Assembly (NCBI RefSeq): GCF_000429505.1
Contig: NZ_AUBZ01000025.1
Coordinates: forward strand, 1 to 64,000
Reading direction: 5' to 3'
From: Aliagarivorans taiwanensis DSM 22990
GTDB taxonomy: Bacteria; Pseudomonadota; Gammaproteobacteria; Enterobacterales; Celerinatantimonadaceae
Length of the DNA: 64,000 nt
The translations under genes were made by a program, and so were the position numbers. The notes under the pieces were generated by a model, which had not been told where the DNA came from, made no database searches, and was given only the letters and a program-made list of their open reading frames with translations. Below, piece by piece: positions 8,948 through 19,932 of the stretch. Position 1 is the stretch's first letter; every line of letters begins with the position of its first letter.

Positions 8948-10186
8948 ATGCCAGCCCACTTAAGCATCAAGGAAATTGCCGACAGCCAAGCCCAGCTTCG
9001 CCGTAAGAAGCTGGTGCTGTTCGCCTTTACCTTGCCACTGTTGCTGTTTGTGATGCTGGCCTTTGTTGCGCCCATCGCGACGATGTTATATCGCAGCGTC
9101 TACCACCCCACGGTGGCGCAACTCATCCCGCAAACGCTAAAGCAAATGCAAGGCTGGGAGACACAATCGAACACGCTTCCCGACAACGACAGCCTGGTCA
9201 CCTTTGCCTTAGAGCTAAAAAGCCTGGCGGCCGAGCGTCGCTCGGGCAAGCTGGCAGAAGAGATCAACCGGGTGTTTCCCGGTGCATCCAGCCTGATTAA
9301 ATCCACCGCGCGCAAGCTCAAACGCCTTGATGAACAAGAGATAATTTCAAGCCAAGGCACTATCCTGCTCGACAGCCACAAGAAATGGCACAACCCCGCG
9401 CTGTGGCGCGCCATCGCCTCGGCCGGTGAAGTGTGGACCTCGCGCTACTACCTCACCGCATTAGACCTGCAGCTCAGCCCCGAGGGCGATATCGAGAGCC
9501 GCGACACCCGTATCTACCTCAAACTCTATTGGAAGAGTTTGCGCATCGCACTGCTGATCACCTTGCTAACCGCCGTGCTGGCCTTTCCTCTGAGCTACTT
9601 TCTGGCCAATGCCTCGTCGGCCAAGGCAAATACCTTGCTGGTGTTTGTGCTGTTGCCGTTTTGGACCTCGCTGCTGGTGCGCACCACCTCATGGATTGCC
9701 TTGCTGCAAACCAATGGCGTGGTCAACTCCACCTTAAAAGTGCTGGGGATTATTGACCAGCCGCTGGAGCTGCTCTACACCGAGTTCGCCACCGTTATCT
9801 CGATGACCCATATCCTGCTGCCGTTTATGGTGTTGCCGCTGTATAGCGTGATGAAGAATATCGACCCTTCGTATTTTAGGGCGGCGCTGTCGCTGGGCGC
9901 TAAACCGCTACCGGCCTTTGCCAAGATCTACTTCCCAATGACCCTGCCGGGCCTTAGTGCCGGTGCGTTATTGGTATTTATTATCTCGATTGGCTACTAC
10001 ATCACTCCGGCCCTAGTAGGCGGTACCGACGGGCAGATGATCTCCAACATCATCGCCTTCCATATGCAGTCTTCCAATAACTGGGAGCTAGCCGCGGCGC
10101 TGGGTAGTTTGCTGCTGGTGCTGATTTTGGCGCTGTATTGGCTGTACGACCGCATGGTCGGCGTAAACAACATCAAGCTGGGGTGA
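8948..10186 (+). CDS. ABC importer permease, PotB-like with a large insertion after TM1
   Basis: A 412-residue membrane subunit. The first membrane segment (about residues 22-45, LVLFAFTLPLLLFVMLAFVAP) is followed by a hydrophilic stretch of roughly 140 residues, and then five more membrane segments. The EAA-type loop that contacts the ATPase is seen in AALSLGAKPLPAFAKIYFPMTLPG. Ordinary PotB/PotH proteins are about 275-320 residues long, so this one belongs to the longer subfamily with an extra periplasmic domain. That domain is Lys/Arg/Glu-rich and of unknown role, possibly helping to dock the binding protein. The gene ends two bases before the start of the second permease. Confidence 0.88.
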   Translation: MPAHLSIKEIADSQAQLRRKKLVLFAFTLPLLLFVMLAFVAPIATMLYRSVYHPTVAQLIPQTLKQMQGWETQSNTLPDNDSLVTFALELKSLAAERRSGKLAEEINRVFPGASSLIKSTARKLKRLDEQEIISSQGTILLDSHKKWHNPALWRAIASAGEVWTSRYYLTALDLQLSPEGDIESRDTRIYLKLYWKSLRIALLITLLTAVLAFPLSYFLANASSAKANTLLVFVLLPFWTSLLVRTTSWIALLQTNGVVNSTLKVLGIIDQPLELLYTEFATVISMTHILLPFMVLPLYSVMKNIDPSYFRAALSLGAKPLPAFAKIYFPMTLPGLSAGALLVFIISIGYYITPALVGGTDGQMISNIIAFHMQSSNNWELAAALGSLLLVLILALYWLYDRMVGVNNIKLG

Positions 10187-10188
10187 CG

Positions 10189-11037
10189 ATGGCCTTTCCT
10201 TCCTATTACAGCCCACTGCAAAAACTTGGCTCGCTGATGCTGTCAGCCAGCGCCTATCTGGTGCTTGCATTTTTGATTCTGCCGATTTTGGTGGTGATCC
10301 CACTGTCGTTTAACGCCGAGCCCTTCTTTAGCTTTACCCCGGGCATGTTGGCGCTGGAGCCCGATGCCTACTCGCTTAAGTGGTATCAACAGATCATCGA
10401 AGACGACAAGTGGCTACTGGCGATCAAGAACAGCTTTATTATTGGCTTCTTCGCCACCTTGATTGCCACCACCTTGGGCACCTTGGCCGCGATTGGCCTG
10501 AGTAACCCCAACATGCCGGCGCAGCGCTGGATTATGGCGGTGCTGCTGTCGCCGATGATCGTGCCGCTGATCATCACCGCCGCAGGGATGTTCTTTTTCT
10601 ATACCCAGTTCAATCTGGCGGGCAGTTATTTGGGGGTGATCATCGCCCACGCCGCTTTGGGCACACCGTTTGTGATAATCACTGTTAATGCCGCACTGGC
10701 GGGGTTTGACTACTCGCTGGTACACGCCTCGCTAGGGCTTGGTGCTAAACCCGGCTATACCTTCTTTAAGGTGATTATGCCGCTGATCCGCCCCGGGGTG
10801 ATCTCCGGTGCGTTGTTCGCCTTTGTCACCTCCTTCGATGAAGTGGTGGTAGTGCTGTTCTTAGCCGGGCCAGAGCAGCGCACCATTCCTCGACAGATGT
10901 TCTCGGGGCTGCGCGAGCAGATCAATCCCACTATTTTGGCAGTGGCTACCTTGCTGGTTATCGTCTCTGCTCTGTTGTTGCTCACGCTCGAATACCTACG
11001 CGCCCGCTCCGTGCGTATACGCCTTGGGACTCAATAG
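10189..11037 (+). CDS. ABC importer permease, PotC/PotI-like
   Basis: A 282-residue membrane subunit with six hydrophobic segments and the EAA loop ASLGLGAKPGYTFFKVIMPL with IRPGVISGALFAF after it. It forms the heteromeric channel with the preceding permease. ATG 10189 lies two bases after the upstream stop codon, so translation is probably coupled; upstream in-frame alternatives lie inside the previous gene and lack ribosome sites. The SFDEVVVVLFLAGPEQRTIPRQMF stretch near the end, with FDEVVV and RTIPRQMF, is typical of the PotC/PotI class. It is the last gene of the importer operon. Confidence 0.9.
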   Translation: MAFPSYYSPLQKLGSLMLSASAYLVLAFLILPILVVIPLSFNAEPFFSFTPGMLALEPDAYSLKWYQQIIEDDKWLLAIKNSFIIGFFATLIATTLGTLAAIGLSNPNMPAQRWIMAVLLSPMIVPLIITAAGMFFFYTQFNLAGSYLGVIIAHAALGTPFVIITVNAALAGFDYSLVHASLGLGAKPGYTFFKVIMPLIRPGVISGALFAFVTSFDEVVVVLFLAGPEQRTIPRQMFSGLREQINPTILAVATLLVIVSALLLLTLEYLRARSVRIRLGTQ

Positions 11038-11117
11038 CCCTTCATCATAGAAGCAGTAGCTGGCAGATCCGTCTATCTCGGCTACGCTTAGTCCTCTTGA
11101 CGTACACGGAGTAACAC

Positions 11118-11552
11118 ATGAAATACCTCAGCATTGTCCTTTTCACCGCATTCAGCCTTAACGCCTATGCTGGCGGCCTCTCGTCCTTGCTAGATTCAGC
11201 GGAAGAGACCCTTTCCCAGTCAGCGTCTAGCGGCTTGATATCGACCCTGACCGAGCAACTGGGCATCAGTTCCAGCCAAGCCAGTGGCGGCACGGCTGCG
11301 CTAGCCTCTTTGGCGACAAGCCGGCTAAGCGGTGAAGATGGCGATCTACTTGGTCAGCTATTGGGCGGTGGCGATGCCAGCAGCAGCCTACTTGGCGGCA
11401 TTACCGATATGCCCGGCGTAGAGCAGGCCTTTTCAGCGCTTGGCCTGGATGTGGGCATGGTGCAGCAGTTTGTGCCGCTGATTATGGATTATTTAGGCAA
11501 CAACGGTGGTGAGAGCCTGATTGGGCCGCTGGGCACTATTTGGGGCGACTAG
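11118..11552 (+). CDS. DUF2780 (VcgC/VcgE-type) exported protein
   Basis: A 144-residue protein with a signal peptide (MKYLSIVLFTAFSLNAYAGG). The mature region is small, acidic and rich in Gly, Ser and Leu, with the pattern SGLISTLTEQLGISSSQASGG followed by LGQLLGGGD, and GVEQAFSALGLDVGMVQQFVPLIMDYL. This matches the family of small exported proteins named after Vibrio VcgC/VcgE (DUF2780). The molecular function is unknown. An ACGGAG ribosome site precedes the ATG. It stands alone between the importer operon and the RND pair. Confidence 0.8.
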   Translation: MKYLSIVLFTAFSLNAYAGGLSSLLDSAEETLSQSASSGLISTLTEQLGISSSQASGGTAALASLATSRLSGEDGDLLGQLLGGGDASSSLLGGITDMPGVEQAFSALGLDVGMVQQFVPLIMDYLGNNGGESLIGPLGTIWGD

Positions 11553-11940
11553 CTCTCAGTTAGCTCCTCCAGCTCATTCTAAATGGCTAACACAAGGAGC
11601 TGTAAAAGCATTTTGCGGCCCTCTTTGCTCTGCACTTTGCTGCCCCATTTACTTTGCTCTTTGCTGTCTCATTTACTATCCAGTGGGGCAGCAACATTTT
11701 ATCTCCTCGCGTAACGCATATCACACCAACATCACACCAACATCACCCATGATAACTGCGTGATGTAAATCACACTTTTACTTTCAGAAAAACCCTCTAA
11801 TCGCGTATATTGCCTCATCCACAACTGTTTGAGCGATGGTAGTTGCCAACTCGTTTCGATCGCATGGAAGCTCCACAATCTCAATAGGATAAGTAAGAGA
11901 GTTGCATCCCTAGCTCAGTGCTTTCGCACGGAGATAAAAC
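11553..11940. other. Intergenic region upstream of the RND operon
   Basis: 388 bases without a credible gene. It contains an 11-bp tandem repeat ATCACACCAAC (two copies and a partial third, 11720-11748), a CRP-type site (11759-11774) and a TATATT -10 candidate (11806-11811). Several imperfect CTTTGCT/CATTTAC repeats lie at 11620-11680. Confidence 0.5.
11759..11774. promoter_or_regulatory. CRP-type binding site upstream of the RND efflux operon
   Basis: CGTGATGTAAATCACA matches the TGTGA-N6-TCACA consensus at 9 of 10 positions. The TATATT at 11806-11811 would place its centre about 51 bases before transcription start, out of the usual helical phase for activation. Repression or a different start are therefore also possible. 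Confidence 0.6.
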
Positions 11941-13056
11941 ATGCGATTACTAAAACCCGCAAAGATAGGCCTGCTTTCGAGCGCGCTCTTGCTAGCTGCC
12001 TGCGGTAGCGACAATGCTACCGAACAGCAGGTGCCGCCAACTCTTGTTCGCACACAAACCGCCGAGGTGATTGAGCACTTCCCATCGACCAACTTCATTG
12101 GCCGTATCGAGTCCTATGATGATGTGACGATTCACGCTCAGGTAAGCGGTTATCTGATTTCGCGCCACTTCGAAGACGGACAACTGGTCAGCAAAGGCGA
12201 TGTACTCTACGAAATCGACCCGATCCGTTACCAAGCTGCAGTTGCCCAAGCCCGCGCAGCCATCTCCCAAGCCAAAGCCAACCTGGTGAACGCCGAACTT
12301 AACTGGGAACGTGGTAAGTCACTGCTGGTGACCAAAGCGATCAGCCAAGCCAACTTCGATGGTATGACCGCAGATAAAGCCTCTGCTGAAGCCCAAGTTG
12401 AAGCGGCTAAGGCGCAGCTACGCGCCGCCGAAGTCGACCTTAAGAACGCCACCATCCGCGCGCCCTTCGATGGCCGTATTGGTCGCAGCCAAGTTGTTCC
12501 GGGTGATTTGATCAGCCCGAATGCCGCCCTGACGACCCTGGTTAGCATGGACCCAATCCGCGCCAGCTTTAACATGTCGGAGCGTGAGCGCCTGCGCTTG
12601 AAGATGGACAGCGCCGATAGCGCCAGTACCAGCAACGAGATCACCCTATTCCTAAGTGATGCCCAGACCTACTCCGAGATGGGTGAAGTTGACTTTGTCG
12701 GCAACCGTATCGATGTGCAAACCGGTACCCTCGCCATGAGTGCCCGCTTTGCTAACCCAGATTACCGTCTGCTGCCAGGCCAATACGTTGAGTTGCAACT
12801 TAGTGCTTTGCAAGCACAAAGCGCCGTAACCATCCCGCGCCGCGCAGTGCAAAGCGACCTGGAAGGCGAGTTCGTGCTAAGTGTCAACGACGAGCAAACC
12901 GTGGTGCGCCACAACATCGCCCTTGGCCCCGTAACTGAACAAGGCGCCACCATTCTCAGCGGCCTTGAAGGTGGCGAAGCCATCATCGTTTCAGGCCTGC
13001 AGCGTGCGCGCCCGGGCGCCAACGTCACCATTACTGAGCATATCGAGCAGCAGTAG
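11941..13056 (+). CDS. RND efflux pump periplasmic adaptor lipoprotein (AcrA/MexE-like)
   Basis: A 371-residue membrane-fusion protein that links an RND pump in the inner membrane to an outer-membrane channel. The leader ends in the lipobox [10 protein letters not shown], so the mature protein is lipid-anchored at Cys. It shows the first half of the lipoyl domain (about 65-85, [20 protein letters not shown]), then an alanine-rich alpha-hairpin coiled coil (about 95-160), then the second lipoyl half ([20 protein letters not shown]). Beta-barrel and membrane-proximal domains follow. It is eight bases ahead of the pump gene. No outer-membrane TolC-like gene or regulator is adjacent. Confidence 0.94.
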   Translation: MRLLKPAKIGLLSSALLLAACGSDNATEQQVPPTLVRTQTAEVIEHFPSTNFIGRIESYDDVTIHAQVSGYLISRHFEDGQLVSKGDVLYEIDPIRYQAAVAQARAAISQAKANLVNAELNWERGKSLLVTKAISQANFDGMTADKASAEAQVEAAKAQLRAAEVDLKNATIRAPFDGRIGRSQVVPGDLISPNAALTTLVSMDPIRASFNMSERERLRLKMDSADSASTSNEITLFLSDAQTYSEMGEVDFVGNRIDVQTGTLAMSARFANPDYRLLPGQYVELQLSALQAQSAVTIPRRAVQSDLEGEFVLSVNDEQTVVRHNIALGPVTEQGATILSGLEGGEAIIVSGLQRARPGANVTITEHIEQQ

Positions 13057-13064
13057 GAGCGCAG

Positions 13065-16000
13065 ATGTTAAGTCGTTTCTTTATCCAGCGCCCTAAGTTT
13101 GCGCTGGTTATCTCAATTCTGTTGACGCTAGCCGGTTTGGTAGCTGTCAACATTCTGCCGGTATCCCAATACCCGCAGATCAGCCCGCCATCGGTCGGCG
13201 TTACCGCCTACTTCACCGGTGCCAGCGCTGAAACGGTGGAAGAGTCGGTGGGTGAGATCATCGAGTCAGGCATCAACGGTGTGGAAAACATGCTGTATAT
13301 GGACTCGAAGAGCTCCAACGACGGTGCCTATCGCCTCAACGTAACCTTTGATTTGGGCACCGATCCGGATATGGCACAGATCAACGTGCAAAACCGAGTA
13401 ACTCAGATTGAATCGCAACTGCCTCCCGAGGTACAGCAAGTGGGCGTTAGCGTCTACAAGCGCTCCTCCGACTTCCTGATGGCACTAACCTTCTATTCGC
13501 CCAATGGCGAGTACTCGGACTCGTTTATCAGTAACTACCTGAGCCTGAACCTGGAAGATCAGCTCACCCGTATTCAAGGTGTGAGTGAGGCCTATGTACT
13601 GAGTGCCGCTAAGTACGCGATGCGTATCTGGATTAACCCGCAGAAGCTGGCCAACTACGGCCTGACCACCTCGGATATCCGTAACGCATTGCGCGAGCAA
13701 AACGCTCAGGTCGCGGTAGGTTCGATCGGTGCGCCGCCGAGCGATGCCCACAACGAAGTACAGTTTAACCTGCTGACCAAGGGCCGTCTGGAAACCGCAG
13801 AAGAGTTCGGTGACGTGGTACTGAATGCCCGCCCCGATGGCTCGGCGGTCTACCTTAAAGACGTAGCTCGCATCGAACTGGGTCAACAGGCCTATAACGT
13901 GTTTGGTGAGTTCTACGGCCAGCCGTCGGTGACGGTTATCATCAACAGCCAGAGTGACGCCAACGCCCTTAAAACCGGCGAAGCGATCTTCTCGCTGCTG
14001 GAGGATATGAGCAACACCAGCTTCCCCGAGCATCTGCGCTATGAAGCGGCCTACGACACTACCCTGTTTATTGAAGAGTCGGTAAGCAACGTACTGCGTA
14101 CCTTGATTGAAGCGGTATTGCTGGTAATCGCGGTGACCTACCTGTTCTTGGGTAGCTTCCGTGCTACCTTGGTACCAGTAGTCGCCATTCCGGTATCGCT
14201 GGTTGGTACCTTTGCCTTTATGTTGGCCACCGGCTTCTCGATCAACACCATCACCCTGTTCGGTTTGATTCTGGCGATCGGTATTGTGGTGGATGATGCG
14301 ATTCTGGTGATCGAAAACGTAGACGTGAAGATGGCGGCTAACCCTGATATCAGTCCCAAACTGGCAACCTTACGCGCCATGAAGGAAGTAACCGGGCCGA
14401 TCATTTCCTCAACGCTAGTACTGCTGGCGGTGTTTATCCCAGTATCGTTGCTGCCTGGCATTACTGGGGTGATGTATCGCCAGTTCGCGATTACCATCTG
14501 TATTGCGGTTGTGATCTCTTCGATTAACGCCCTGACACTCTCCCCGGCAATCTGTTCACTGGTGCTTAAGCCCGGCGACAAGATGCATGCGCGCTGGTTT
14601 ACCTACTTTAACCGCGGCCTGGATTGGGTCACCACCAACTACGGACGCGCTGCCGGCTTCCTGGTACGTAAAACGGTTTTCCTATTGGCCTTCTTTGTAT
14701 TGGCTCTGGCTGCGGCGGGTTGGTTTAACAGCAACACCTCCACCGCCTTCGTACCGCAAGAAGACCAAGGCGTACTGATGGTGAACGTACAGCTACCTGA
14801 TTCGGCGTCACTGGAACGTACCTACGAGGTGGTGAAAACTGCTGAGCAGCTACTGGTTCAAGAGCCGGGTATCGAGGTAGTGAGTGCGATTCCAGGTTAC
14901 GGTCTACTGGCCGGTACCATGCAGTCCAACGCGGGTACTATGTTCGTTAAGCTGCGTCACTGGAACGAACGCAACGAGCTGGACGGCGACCACAGTGCTG
15001 ATGCCATTGCCAACCGCTTCAACCAAGCGGCGTTTATGGCGATCCAAGATGCCATGGTGTTCGCCTTTGGACCGCCAGCGGTTCCGGGTATGGGCTCTGC
15101 CTCTGGTTTTGAGTTTGTGCTGCAAGACACCCGTGGTCGCTCGCGTAGTGAATTGGCTGAGGTGATGCGCGAAGTGGCAGCTGCCGCCAACCAAGCGCCA
15201 GAGATTACCAGTGCCTTCTCTACCTTCCGCGCCGACGTGCCGCACTTCTATCTGGACATCGACCGGGTGAAGGCGAAGCAGCTAGGCATTCCACTGACCG
15301 ATATCTTCACCACCTTGCAAGGTAACCTCGGCTCCATCTACGTCAACGATTTCACCATCTTTGGCCGTAACTTCCGAGTCACCATGCAGGCAGAAGATCA
15401 ATATCGCTCCAGCCTCGATAACCTTGGCCTGTTCCACGTTCGCGCGGGTAACGGCGATATGGTGCCACTGAGCACTCTGGTTAGCGTTGAGCAGGTATTC
15501 GCCCCTGACGTGGCTTGGCGTTACAACATGTTCCGTTCAGCTACCCTGCGCGGTGAAGCGGCACCAGGCTTCTCCTCCGGTGATGCCATCGCCGCCATGG
15601 AGCGTGTCGCCGAAGAGGTCCTGCCAAACGGTTACCAGTACGAGTGGACCGGTCTGGCCTATCAGGAAAAACTCTCGGGCAACCTGGCGATCTACGCTTT
15701 TGGTTTGGCACTGCTGTTTATCTACCTGTTTATGGTGGCGCAGTACGAAAGCTGGACCGTGCCTTTGGCGATTATTCTGGTGGTACCCGTTGCAACCCTT
15801 GGCTCGTTCTTAGCGCTGCACTTAGCAGGCTTCCCACTTAATCTGTATGCCCAGATCGGTCTGGTGCTGCTGATTGCGCTGGCGGCGAAGAATGCGATTC
15901 TTATCGTGGAATTCGCCCGTATGCGCCGGGAAGACAACGAAGACAGCATCGCTGATGCAGCAGTGAAAGGCGGTACCCTGCGTTTCCGCGCAGTGAACAT

Positions 16001-16226
16001 GACCTCTTGGTCGTTCATCTTCGGTATGATCCCGATGATCTACGCCAACGGTGCAGGCTCGATGAGTCAGAACTCCTTGGGTGTATCGCTGGTCGGTGGT
16101 CTGCTGTGCGTACTGTTGGTTGGTACCTTCTTCATCCCAGGCTTCTACGCGATGATTCAGCGTCTGCGTGAGAAATTCCACGGCGGCTCAACCAAGTTGA
16201 TCGAAGTGGTCGACGAAGACGAGTAA
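13065..16226 (+). CDS. RND efflux transporter (AcrB/MexF-like, HAE1 type)
   Basis: A 1053-residue proton-driven trimeric pump for hydrophobic and amphiphilic compounds. It has 12 membrane segments in the 1+5+1+5 arrangement with two large periplasmic loops. The proton-relay pair is visible as Asp410 and Asp411 in [14 protein letters not shown], within TM4, and the conserved Lys is in [13 protein letters not shown] in TM10. The start sequence [18 protein letters not shown] is typical. Full family length, no frameshift. It forms a two-gene operon with the adaptor. The substrate range cannot be deduced; the adaptor and pump pattern resembles multidrug pumps rather than metal (CusA) pumps, which have different TM4 residues. 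Confidence 0.95.
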   Translation: MLSRFFIQRPKFALVISILLTLAGLVAVNILPVSQYPQISPPSVGVTAYFTGASAETVEESVGEIIESGINGVENMLYMDSKSSNDGAYRLNVTFDLGTDPDMAQINVQNRVTQIESQLPPEVQQVGVSVYKRSSDFLMALTFYSPNGEYSDSFISNYLSLNLEDQLTRIQGVSEAYVLSAAKYAMRIWINPQKLANYGLTTSDIRNALREQNAQVAVGSIGAPPSDAHNEVQFNLLTKGRLETAEEFGDVVLNARPDGSAVYLKDVARIELGQQAYNVFGEFYGQPSVTVIINSQSDANALKTGEAIFSLLEDMSNTSFPEHLRYEAAYDTTLFIEESVSNVLRTLIEAVLLVIAVTYLFLGSFRATLVPVVAIPVSLVGTFAFMLATGFSINTITLFGLILAIGIVVDDAILVIENVDVKMAANPDISPKLATLRAMKEVTGPIISSTLVLLAVFIPVSLLPGITGVMYRQFAITICIAVVISSINALTLSPAICSLVLKPGDKMHARWFTYFNRGLDWVTTNYGRAAGFLVRKTVFLLAFFVLALAAAGWFNSNTSTAFVPQEDQGVLMVNVQLPDSASLERTYEVVKTAEQLLVQEPGIEVVSAIPGYGLLAGTMQSNAGTMFVKLRHWNERNELDGDHSADAIANRFNQAAFMAIQDAMVFAFGPPAVPGMGSASGFEFVLQDTRGRSRSELAEVMREVAAAANQAPEITSAFSTFRADVPHFYLDIDRVKAKQLGIPLTDIFTTLQGNLGSIYVNDFTIFGRNFRVTMQAEDQYRSSLDNLGLFHVRAGNGDMVPLSTLVSVEQVFAPDVAWRYNMFRSATLRGEAAPGFSSGDAIAAMERVAEEVLPNGYQYEWTGLAYQEKLSGNLAIYAFGLALLFIYLFMVAQYESWTVPLAIILVVPVATLGSFLALHLAGFPLNLYAQIGLVLLIALAAKNAILIVEFARMRREDNEDSIADAAVKGGTLRFRAVNMTSWSFIFGMIPMIYANGAGSMSQNSLGVSLVGGLLCVLLVGTFFIPGFYAMIQRLREKFHGGSTKLIEVVDEDE

Positions 16227-16247
16227 GCCCGCCTCTATAAGCTGTAA

Positions 16248-16283
16248 AAGCAAAAGGCCTTCGCATGCGAAGGCCTTTTTGCT
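16248..16283. terminator. Strong bidirectional terminator between the RND operon and the DoxX-like gene
   Basis: AAGGCCTTCGC and GCGAAGGCCTT form an uninterrupted palindrome centred on GCATGC, flanked by AAAA and TTTTT. It can end transcription from the RND operon and from the convergent gene at 16302. Confidence 0.9.
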
Positions 16284-16301
16284 TTGGTTTACGTGCAAGC
16301 G

Positions 16302-16775
16302 CTATTCTGCCGCAGCCACCGCTGGCGCAGGCTTAAGGTGACGCAAAATCAGATAGCCACAGCTTAGCCATACGCCGCAGGCCATAAAGAACAGCGCATA
16401 CTCTTGCGGGCAGCCTGCTTTCAGACAAGTTAAATCGGTGTAAGGGAACAGCCCTAACGGAGTGAAGATATGGAAGAAGATCGCCCCGGAGATAATACCG
16501 AAGCCCAGCAGCGCACCATAAAAGCGGGTTGCTGCGCGCAGAATCAGGATGCTGGCCACTAGCTCGGCGCCACCAATCGCTAACTCGCCATACTGGCCGA
16601 ACAGCTCTCCGACCACACCGAGGCCAATGCTGCTCATCCAGGCACCTACGGTTTGGAAGATGTAAACGGTGATATCAGCAGGTTCACCAAACAAACCTGC
16701 AAACTTGAAGAACAGGGATTGCAAGAAAACAAAAGCAACAAAGATGGAAAGTATCAGCGGAATGTATTTCTTCAT
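16302..16775 (-). CDS. DoxX-like membrane protein
   Basis: A 157-residue inner-membrane protein with four hydrophobic segments. The pattern KFAGLFGEPADITVYIFQTV near the start and the following small-residue helices resemble the DoxX/DoxD-like superfamily. Members are poorly characterised and are sometimes linked to redox or thiosulfate metabolism. I start it at ATG 16775, behind GGGAATC; an upstream in-frame ATG at 16799 has no ribosome site. Two cysteines lie in the TDLTCLKAGCPQEY loop (spacing five), which could form a disulphide on the periplasmic face. It is a single gene between two hairpins. Confidence 0.7.
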   Translation of the reverse strand: MKKYIPLILSIFVAFVFLQSLFFKFAGLFGEPADITVYIFQTVGAWMSSIGLGVVGELFGQYGELAIGGAELVASILILRAATRFYGALLGFGIISGAIFFHIFTPLGLFPYTDLTCLKAGCPQEYALFFMACGVWLSCGYLILRHLKPAPAVAAAE

Positions 16776-16841
16776 TTTGATTCCCGTAACGTCTAGCAAG
16801 GTTAATGACTATATTAAAGATAGTAAGTTTTGCTGTTTCAG

Positions 16842-16877
16842 CTAATAAAAAGCCAGCATGACGCTGGCCTTTTATTA
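16842..16877 (-). terminator. Terminator of the manC-manB operon
   Basis: CTAATAAAAGGCCAGC, loop GTCAT, GCTGGCTTTTTATTAG read on the minus strand: a stem of about 15 bp ending in a T run, 18 bases after the phosphomannomutase stop. Confidence 0.85.
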
Positions 16878-16894
16878 GAACGGGGAACTGGCAA

Positions 16895-18277
16895 TTAACT
16901 TCGCAAAATCGCCAATACTTCTTCGGTTTTTTGCTCCATCAACGCGATATTTCCCCGCGACTCCACATTCAAGCGCACTACCGGCTCGGTGTTGGAGCTA
17001 CGCAGATTAAAGCGCCAAGCGCCCTGCTCGTCGGCGAAGCACATGGAGATACCATCGGTATGGTCAATGTTGGCCGCCGCTTCTTGATAGGTGTTCAACA
17101 CCCGCTCGATGGCCGCGTTGGGGTCTTCGAGGCGCGAGTTAATCTCGCCCGATGATGGGAACTGGCCGATCGCCTGCTCCACCATCGAAGCCAGCCCTTG
17201 GCCTTTCACCGACACCAATTCAGCAATCAGCAACCACGGGATCATCCCACTGTCGCAGTAGGCAAAATCCCGGAAGTAGTGGTGGGCGCTCATCTCGCCG
17301 CCGTAGATGGCATCTTCCTGGCGCATCCGCTCTTTGATAAAGGCATGGCCAGTTTTACTCATCACCGCCACACCGCCAGCTTGCTCCACCACCGCCTGAG
17401 TGTTCCAGGTCAGTCGTGGGTCATGGATGATCTTCGCCCCCGGCTGCTGCTGCAGAAATGCCTCAGCCAACAAGCCGACAATGTAGTAGCCCTCGATAAA
17501 CTGGCCGTTTTCATCGAACAGGAAGCAGCGATCGAAGTCGCCATCCCAGGCAATCCCCAAATCAGCGCCATGCGCGAGAACCGCCTCAGAGGTGGCTGAG
17601 CGATTCTCCGGCAGTAGTGGATTCGGTATCCCGTTAGGGAAGCTGCCATCGGGCTCATGGTGCACCTTGATAAACTCAATCTGAGGCAGCTTCTGTTCCA
17701 GTGCGTCCACCACGTGCCCGGCAGCGCCATTACCCGCGTTCACCACGATTTTTAGCAGCTTAAGCTTGGCGACATCGATATAGCCGAGTAGATGCTCCAC
17801 GTAGGCGTCTGTCAGGCTAAGCGATTGAAAACCTCCCGCCTGCTCGCAGTGGGCAAACTCGCCGCTCTCTGCCAGCGCCTTGATGTCATTCAGACCGGTA
17901 TCGCCAGAAATGGGCTTGCTTTGCTCGCGCACCAGCTTCATGCCGTTGTAATCTATGGGGTTGTGCGAGGCGGTCACCTCTACCCCACCGGCAACATCAA
18001 GGTGCTTGGTAGCGAAGTAGATCTCTTCGGTGCCCACCATGCCGATATCAATAACATCCAAACCAGCATCCATAATGCCGCTGGCCAGCGCGCGTTTAAG
18101 CGGCTCTGAGGTTTCACGCACGTCCCCGCCAACCACCACGGCAGGCTTGGGATGTCCTTCTGCTTTAAGAAACTGTCCGGTCGCACGACCGATGCGATAG
18201 GCTACTTCATCGTTGAGCTGCTCACCGAGCTTGCCGCGGATGTCGTAGGCCTTAAAACAATCCATTGCCATCTTCAT
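16895..18277 (-). CDS. manB: Phosphomannomutase (ManB/CpsG type)
   Basis: A 460-residue alpha-D-phosphohexomutase that interconverts mannose-6-phosphate and mannose-1-phosphate, the middle step to GDP-mannose. It shows the phosphoserine loop VTASHNP (Ser104), the magnesium loop DGDFDRC near residue 240, the sugar-binding [10 protein letters not shown] near 325 and the phosphate-binding [11 protein letters not shown] near the C terminus. All four domain motifs are in the expected order. It lies 15 bases downstream of the guanylyltransferase gene, so the two form an operon. No glycosyltransferases are adjacent, so the GDP-mannose serves genes elsewhere. Phosphoglucomutase activity cannot be excluded. 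Confidence 0.93.
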   Translation of the reverse strand: MKMAMDCFKAYDIRGKLGEQLNDEVAYRIGRATGQFLKAEGHPKPAVVVGGDVRETSEPLKRALASGIMDAGLDVIDIGMVGTEEIYFATKHLDVAGGVEVTASHNPIDYNGMKLVREQSKPISGDTGLNDIKALAESGEFAHCEQAGGFQSLSLTDAYVEHLLGYIDVAKLKLLKIVVNAGNGAAGHVVDALEQKLPQIEFIKVHHEPDGSFPNGIPNPLLPENRSATSEAVLAHGADLGIAWDGDFDRCFLFDENGQFIEGYYIVGLLAEAFLQQQPGAKIIHDPRLTWNTQAVVEQAGGVAVMSKTGHAFIKERMRQEDAIYGGEMSAHHYFRDFAYCDSGMIPWLLIAELVSVKGQGLASMVEQAIGQFPSSGEINSRLEDPNAAIERVLNTYQEAAANIDHTDGISMCFADEQGAWRFNLRSSNTEPVVRLNVESRGNIALMEQKTEEVLAILRS

Positions 18278-18292
18278 ATTGCTACTTCATCC

Positions 18293-19741
18293 CTATTTCA
18301 GTCGGCCATAGCGGTCTTCAAAACGCACGATGTCGTCTTCACCCAAGTACGAGCCCGATTGCACCTCAATCAGCTCCAGTGGCACCTTGCCCGGGTTCTC
18401 CAACGCGTGAGTGACACCGATGGGGATGTAGGTAGATTGGTTTTCCGACACCAAGAACGTCTCGTCGCCATTGGTCACCATGGCGGTGCCCTTCACCACA
18501 ATCCAGTGCTCGGCGCGGTGGTGGTGCATCTGTACCGATAGCTTTTCGCCGGGTTTCACCGTAATACGTTTCACCTGATAGCGGTGCCCCGCATCGATGG
18601 AGTCGTATTTACCCCACGGACGATAGACTTCGCGGTGGTTGAGGTGCTCGCCACGCCCAGCCTCTTTAAGCTGCTCGACGATCTTCTTCACCTTTTGCAC
18701 TTCGCCTTTATTGGCGACCAGTACCGCGTCTTTGGTTTCCACCACTACCAGGTCGTTAACCCCCACAGTGGCAACTAATTTGTTCTCTGCCGATACGTAG
18801 CAGTTGTGGCTCTCGTGGCTTAGCACGTCGCCCTTAAACGAGTTGCCATCGTCGTCCTTGTCGGTGACATCCCACAGCGCCGACCAAGAGCCTACATCGT
18901 TCCACTGCGCATCCATGGGCACCACGACCACATCATCGCCTGCGGCGGATAGTGGCTCCATTACCGCATAGTCGATGGACTCGGCCGGGCAAGCGGCGAA
19001 TGCCTCGCTATCGACCCGTACAAAATCCATATCAGGGGTGGTCTCAGCCATCGATGCCACGCAGGCCTGATGAATATCTTCTCGGAAGCGTTTCAGCTCA
19101 TTCAAGTACACCGACGCACGGAACAAGAACATACCGCTGTTCCAGTAGTATTTGCCGCTCTTGAGGTAGGCTTCTGCGGTTTCCTTGTCGGGCTTCTCGA
19201 CAAACTCTTTGACCTCGAAGGCATCGTTGGGCTGATCTGCGCCTTTATCGACAAATACCGGTTGGCCGGCATTGATATAGCCATAACCGGTCTCGGGTTG
19301 GTCGGGGACGATACCGAAGGTAACCAGTTTACCCTGCTCGGCAAACGGGATCGCTTTGCGCACCGACTGCTGGAAGGCCTGCTCGTCACGGATCACATGG
19401 TCGGCCGCCAAGATCAGCAGCAGAGGGTCGTCATCGGGATACAGGCACTGGGCCTCAAGCGCTGCCAGCGCAATAGCTGGTGCGGTGTTACGCCCTTCTG
19501 GCTCAAGGATGATCTTGTCCAGCTGGTTGATCGCCCGCAGTTGCTCTGCGGTGATAAAGCGATAATCTTCGTTACTCACCACCAGTGGCGGCTTGGTGGA
19601 TAAGCCAAACAAGCGCTGCACGGTGGCTTGTAACATGCTTTGCTCGCCCACTAGGGGAATCAGTTGTTTGGGATAAAGAACGCGGGACAGTGGCCACAGT
19701 CTTGTGCCTGAGCCCCCTGCCATAATGACGGGTAGTAACAT
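18293..19741 (-). CDS. manC: Mannose-1-phosphate guanylyltransferase / mannose-6-phosphate isomerase (type II, ManC/CpsB)
   Basis: A 482-residue bifunctional enzyme. The N-terminal nucleotidyltransferase makes GDP-mannose from mannose-1-phosphate and GTP, with the signature [14 protein letters not shown] followed by YPKQL, and FVEKPD further on. The C-terminal cupin half is a type II phosphomannose isomerase, with [29 protein letters not shown] and the zinc-binding His cluster. I chose ATG 19741 because AAGGAGAG lies just before it; an in-frame ATG at 19765 has none. First gene of a two-gene operon with phosphomannomutase. Confidence 0.94.
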   Translation of the reverse strand: MLLPVIMAGGSGTRLWPLSRVLYPKQLIPLVGEQSMLQATVQRLFGLSTKPPLVVSNEDYRFITAEQLRAINQLDKIILEPEGRNTAPAIALAALEAQCLYPDDDPLLLILAADHVIRDEQAFQQSVRKAIPFAEQGKLVTFGIVPDQPETGYGYINAGQPVFVDKGADQPNDAFEVKEFVEKPDKETAEAYLKSGKYYWNSGMFLFRASVYLNELKRFREDIHQACVASMAETTPDMDFVRVDSEAFAACPAESIDYAVMEPLSAAGDDVVVVPMDAQWNDVGSWSALWDVTDKDDDGNSFKGDVLSHESHNCYVSAENKLVATVGVNDLVVVETKDAVLVANKGEVQKVKKIVEQLKEAGRGEHLNHREVYRPWGKYDSIDAGHRYQVKRITVKPGEKLSVQMHHHRAEHWIVVKGTAMVTNGDETFLVSENQSTYIPIGVTHALENPGKVPLELIEVQSGSYLGEDDIVRFEDRYGRLK

Positions 19742-19932
19742 GAAACTCTCCTTGTTTACACGCATGCTAGCTTACAGCGAAAATCGGCGTCGCTGGTAGT
19801 GCTCCAGCCGCTTAACCTACATCCTTGTAGCGTTGTACTCTACGAGCACATCGCCGAAAATACTTGAACCAGATCACAAGTTATCACTCTATTGTGGCTC
19901 TTTGTAGAAAAAAACATCCACTTGAAACAATT

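Noticed and set aside
11620..11763. 80-codon frame and imperfect CTTTGCT/CATTTAC repeats after the DUF2780 gene
   Set aside because: Composition is unlike coding DNA here and there is no start signal; the repeats are short and irregular, so no CRISPR or satellite is called.
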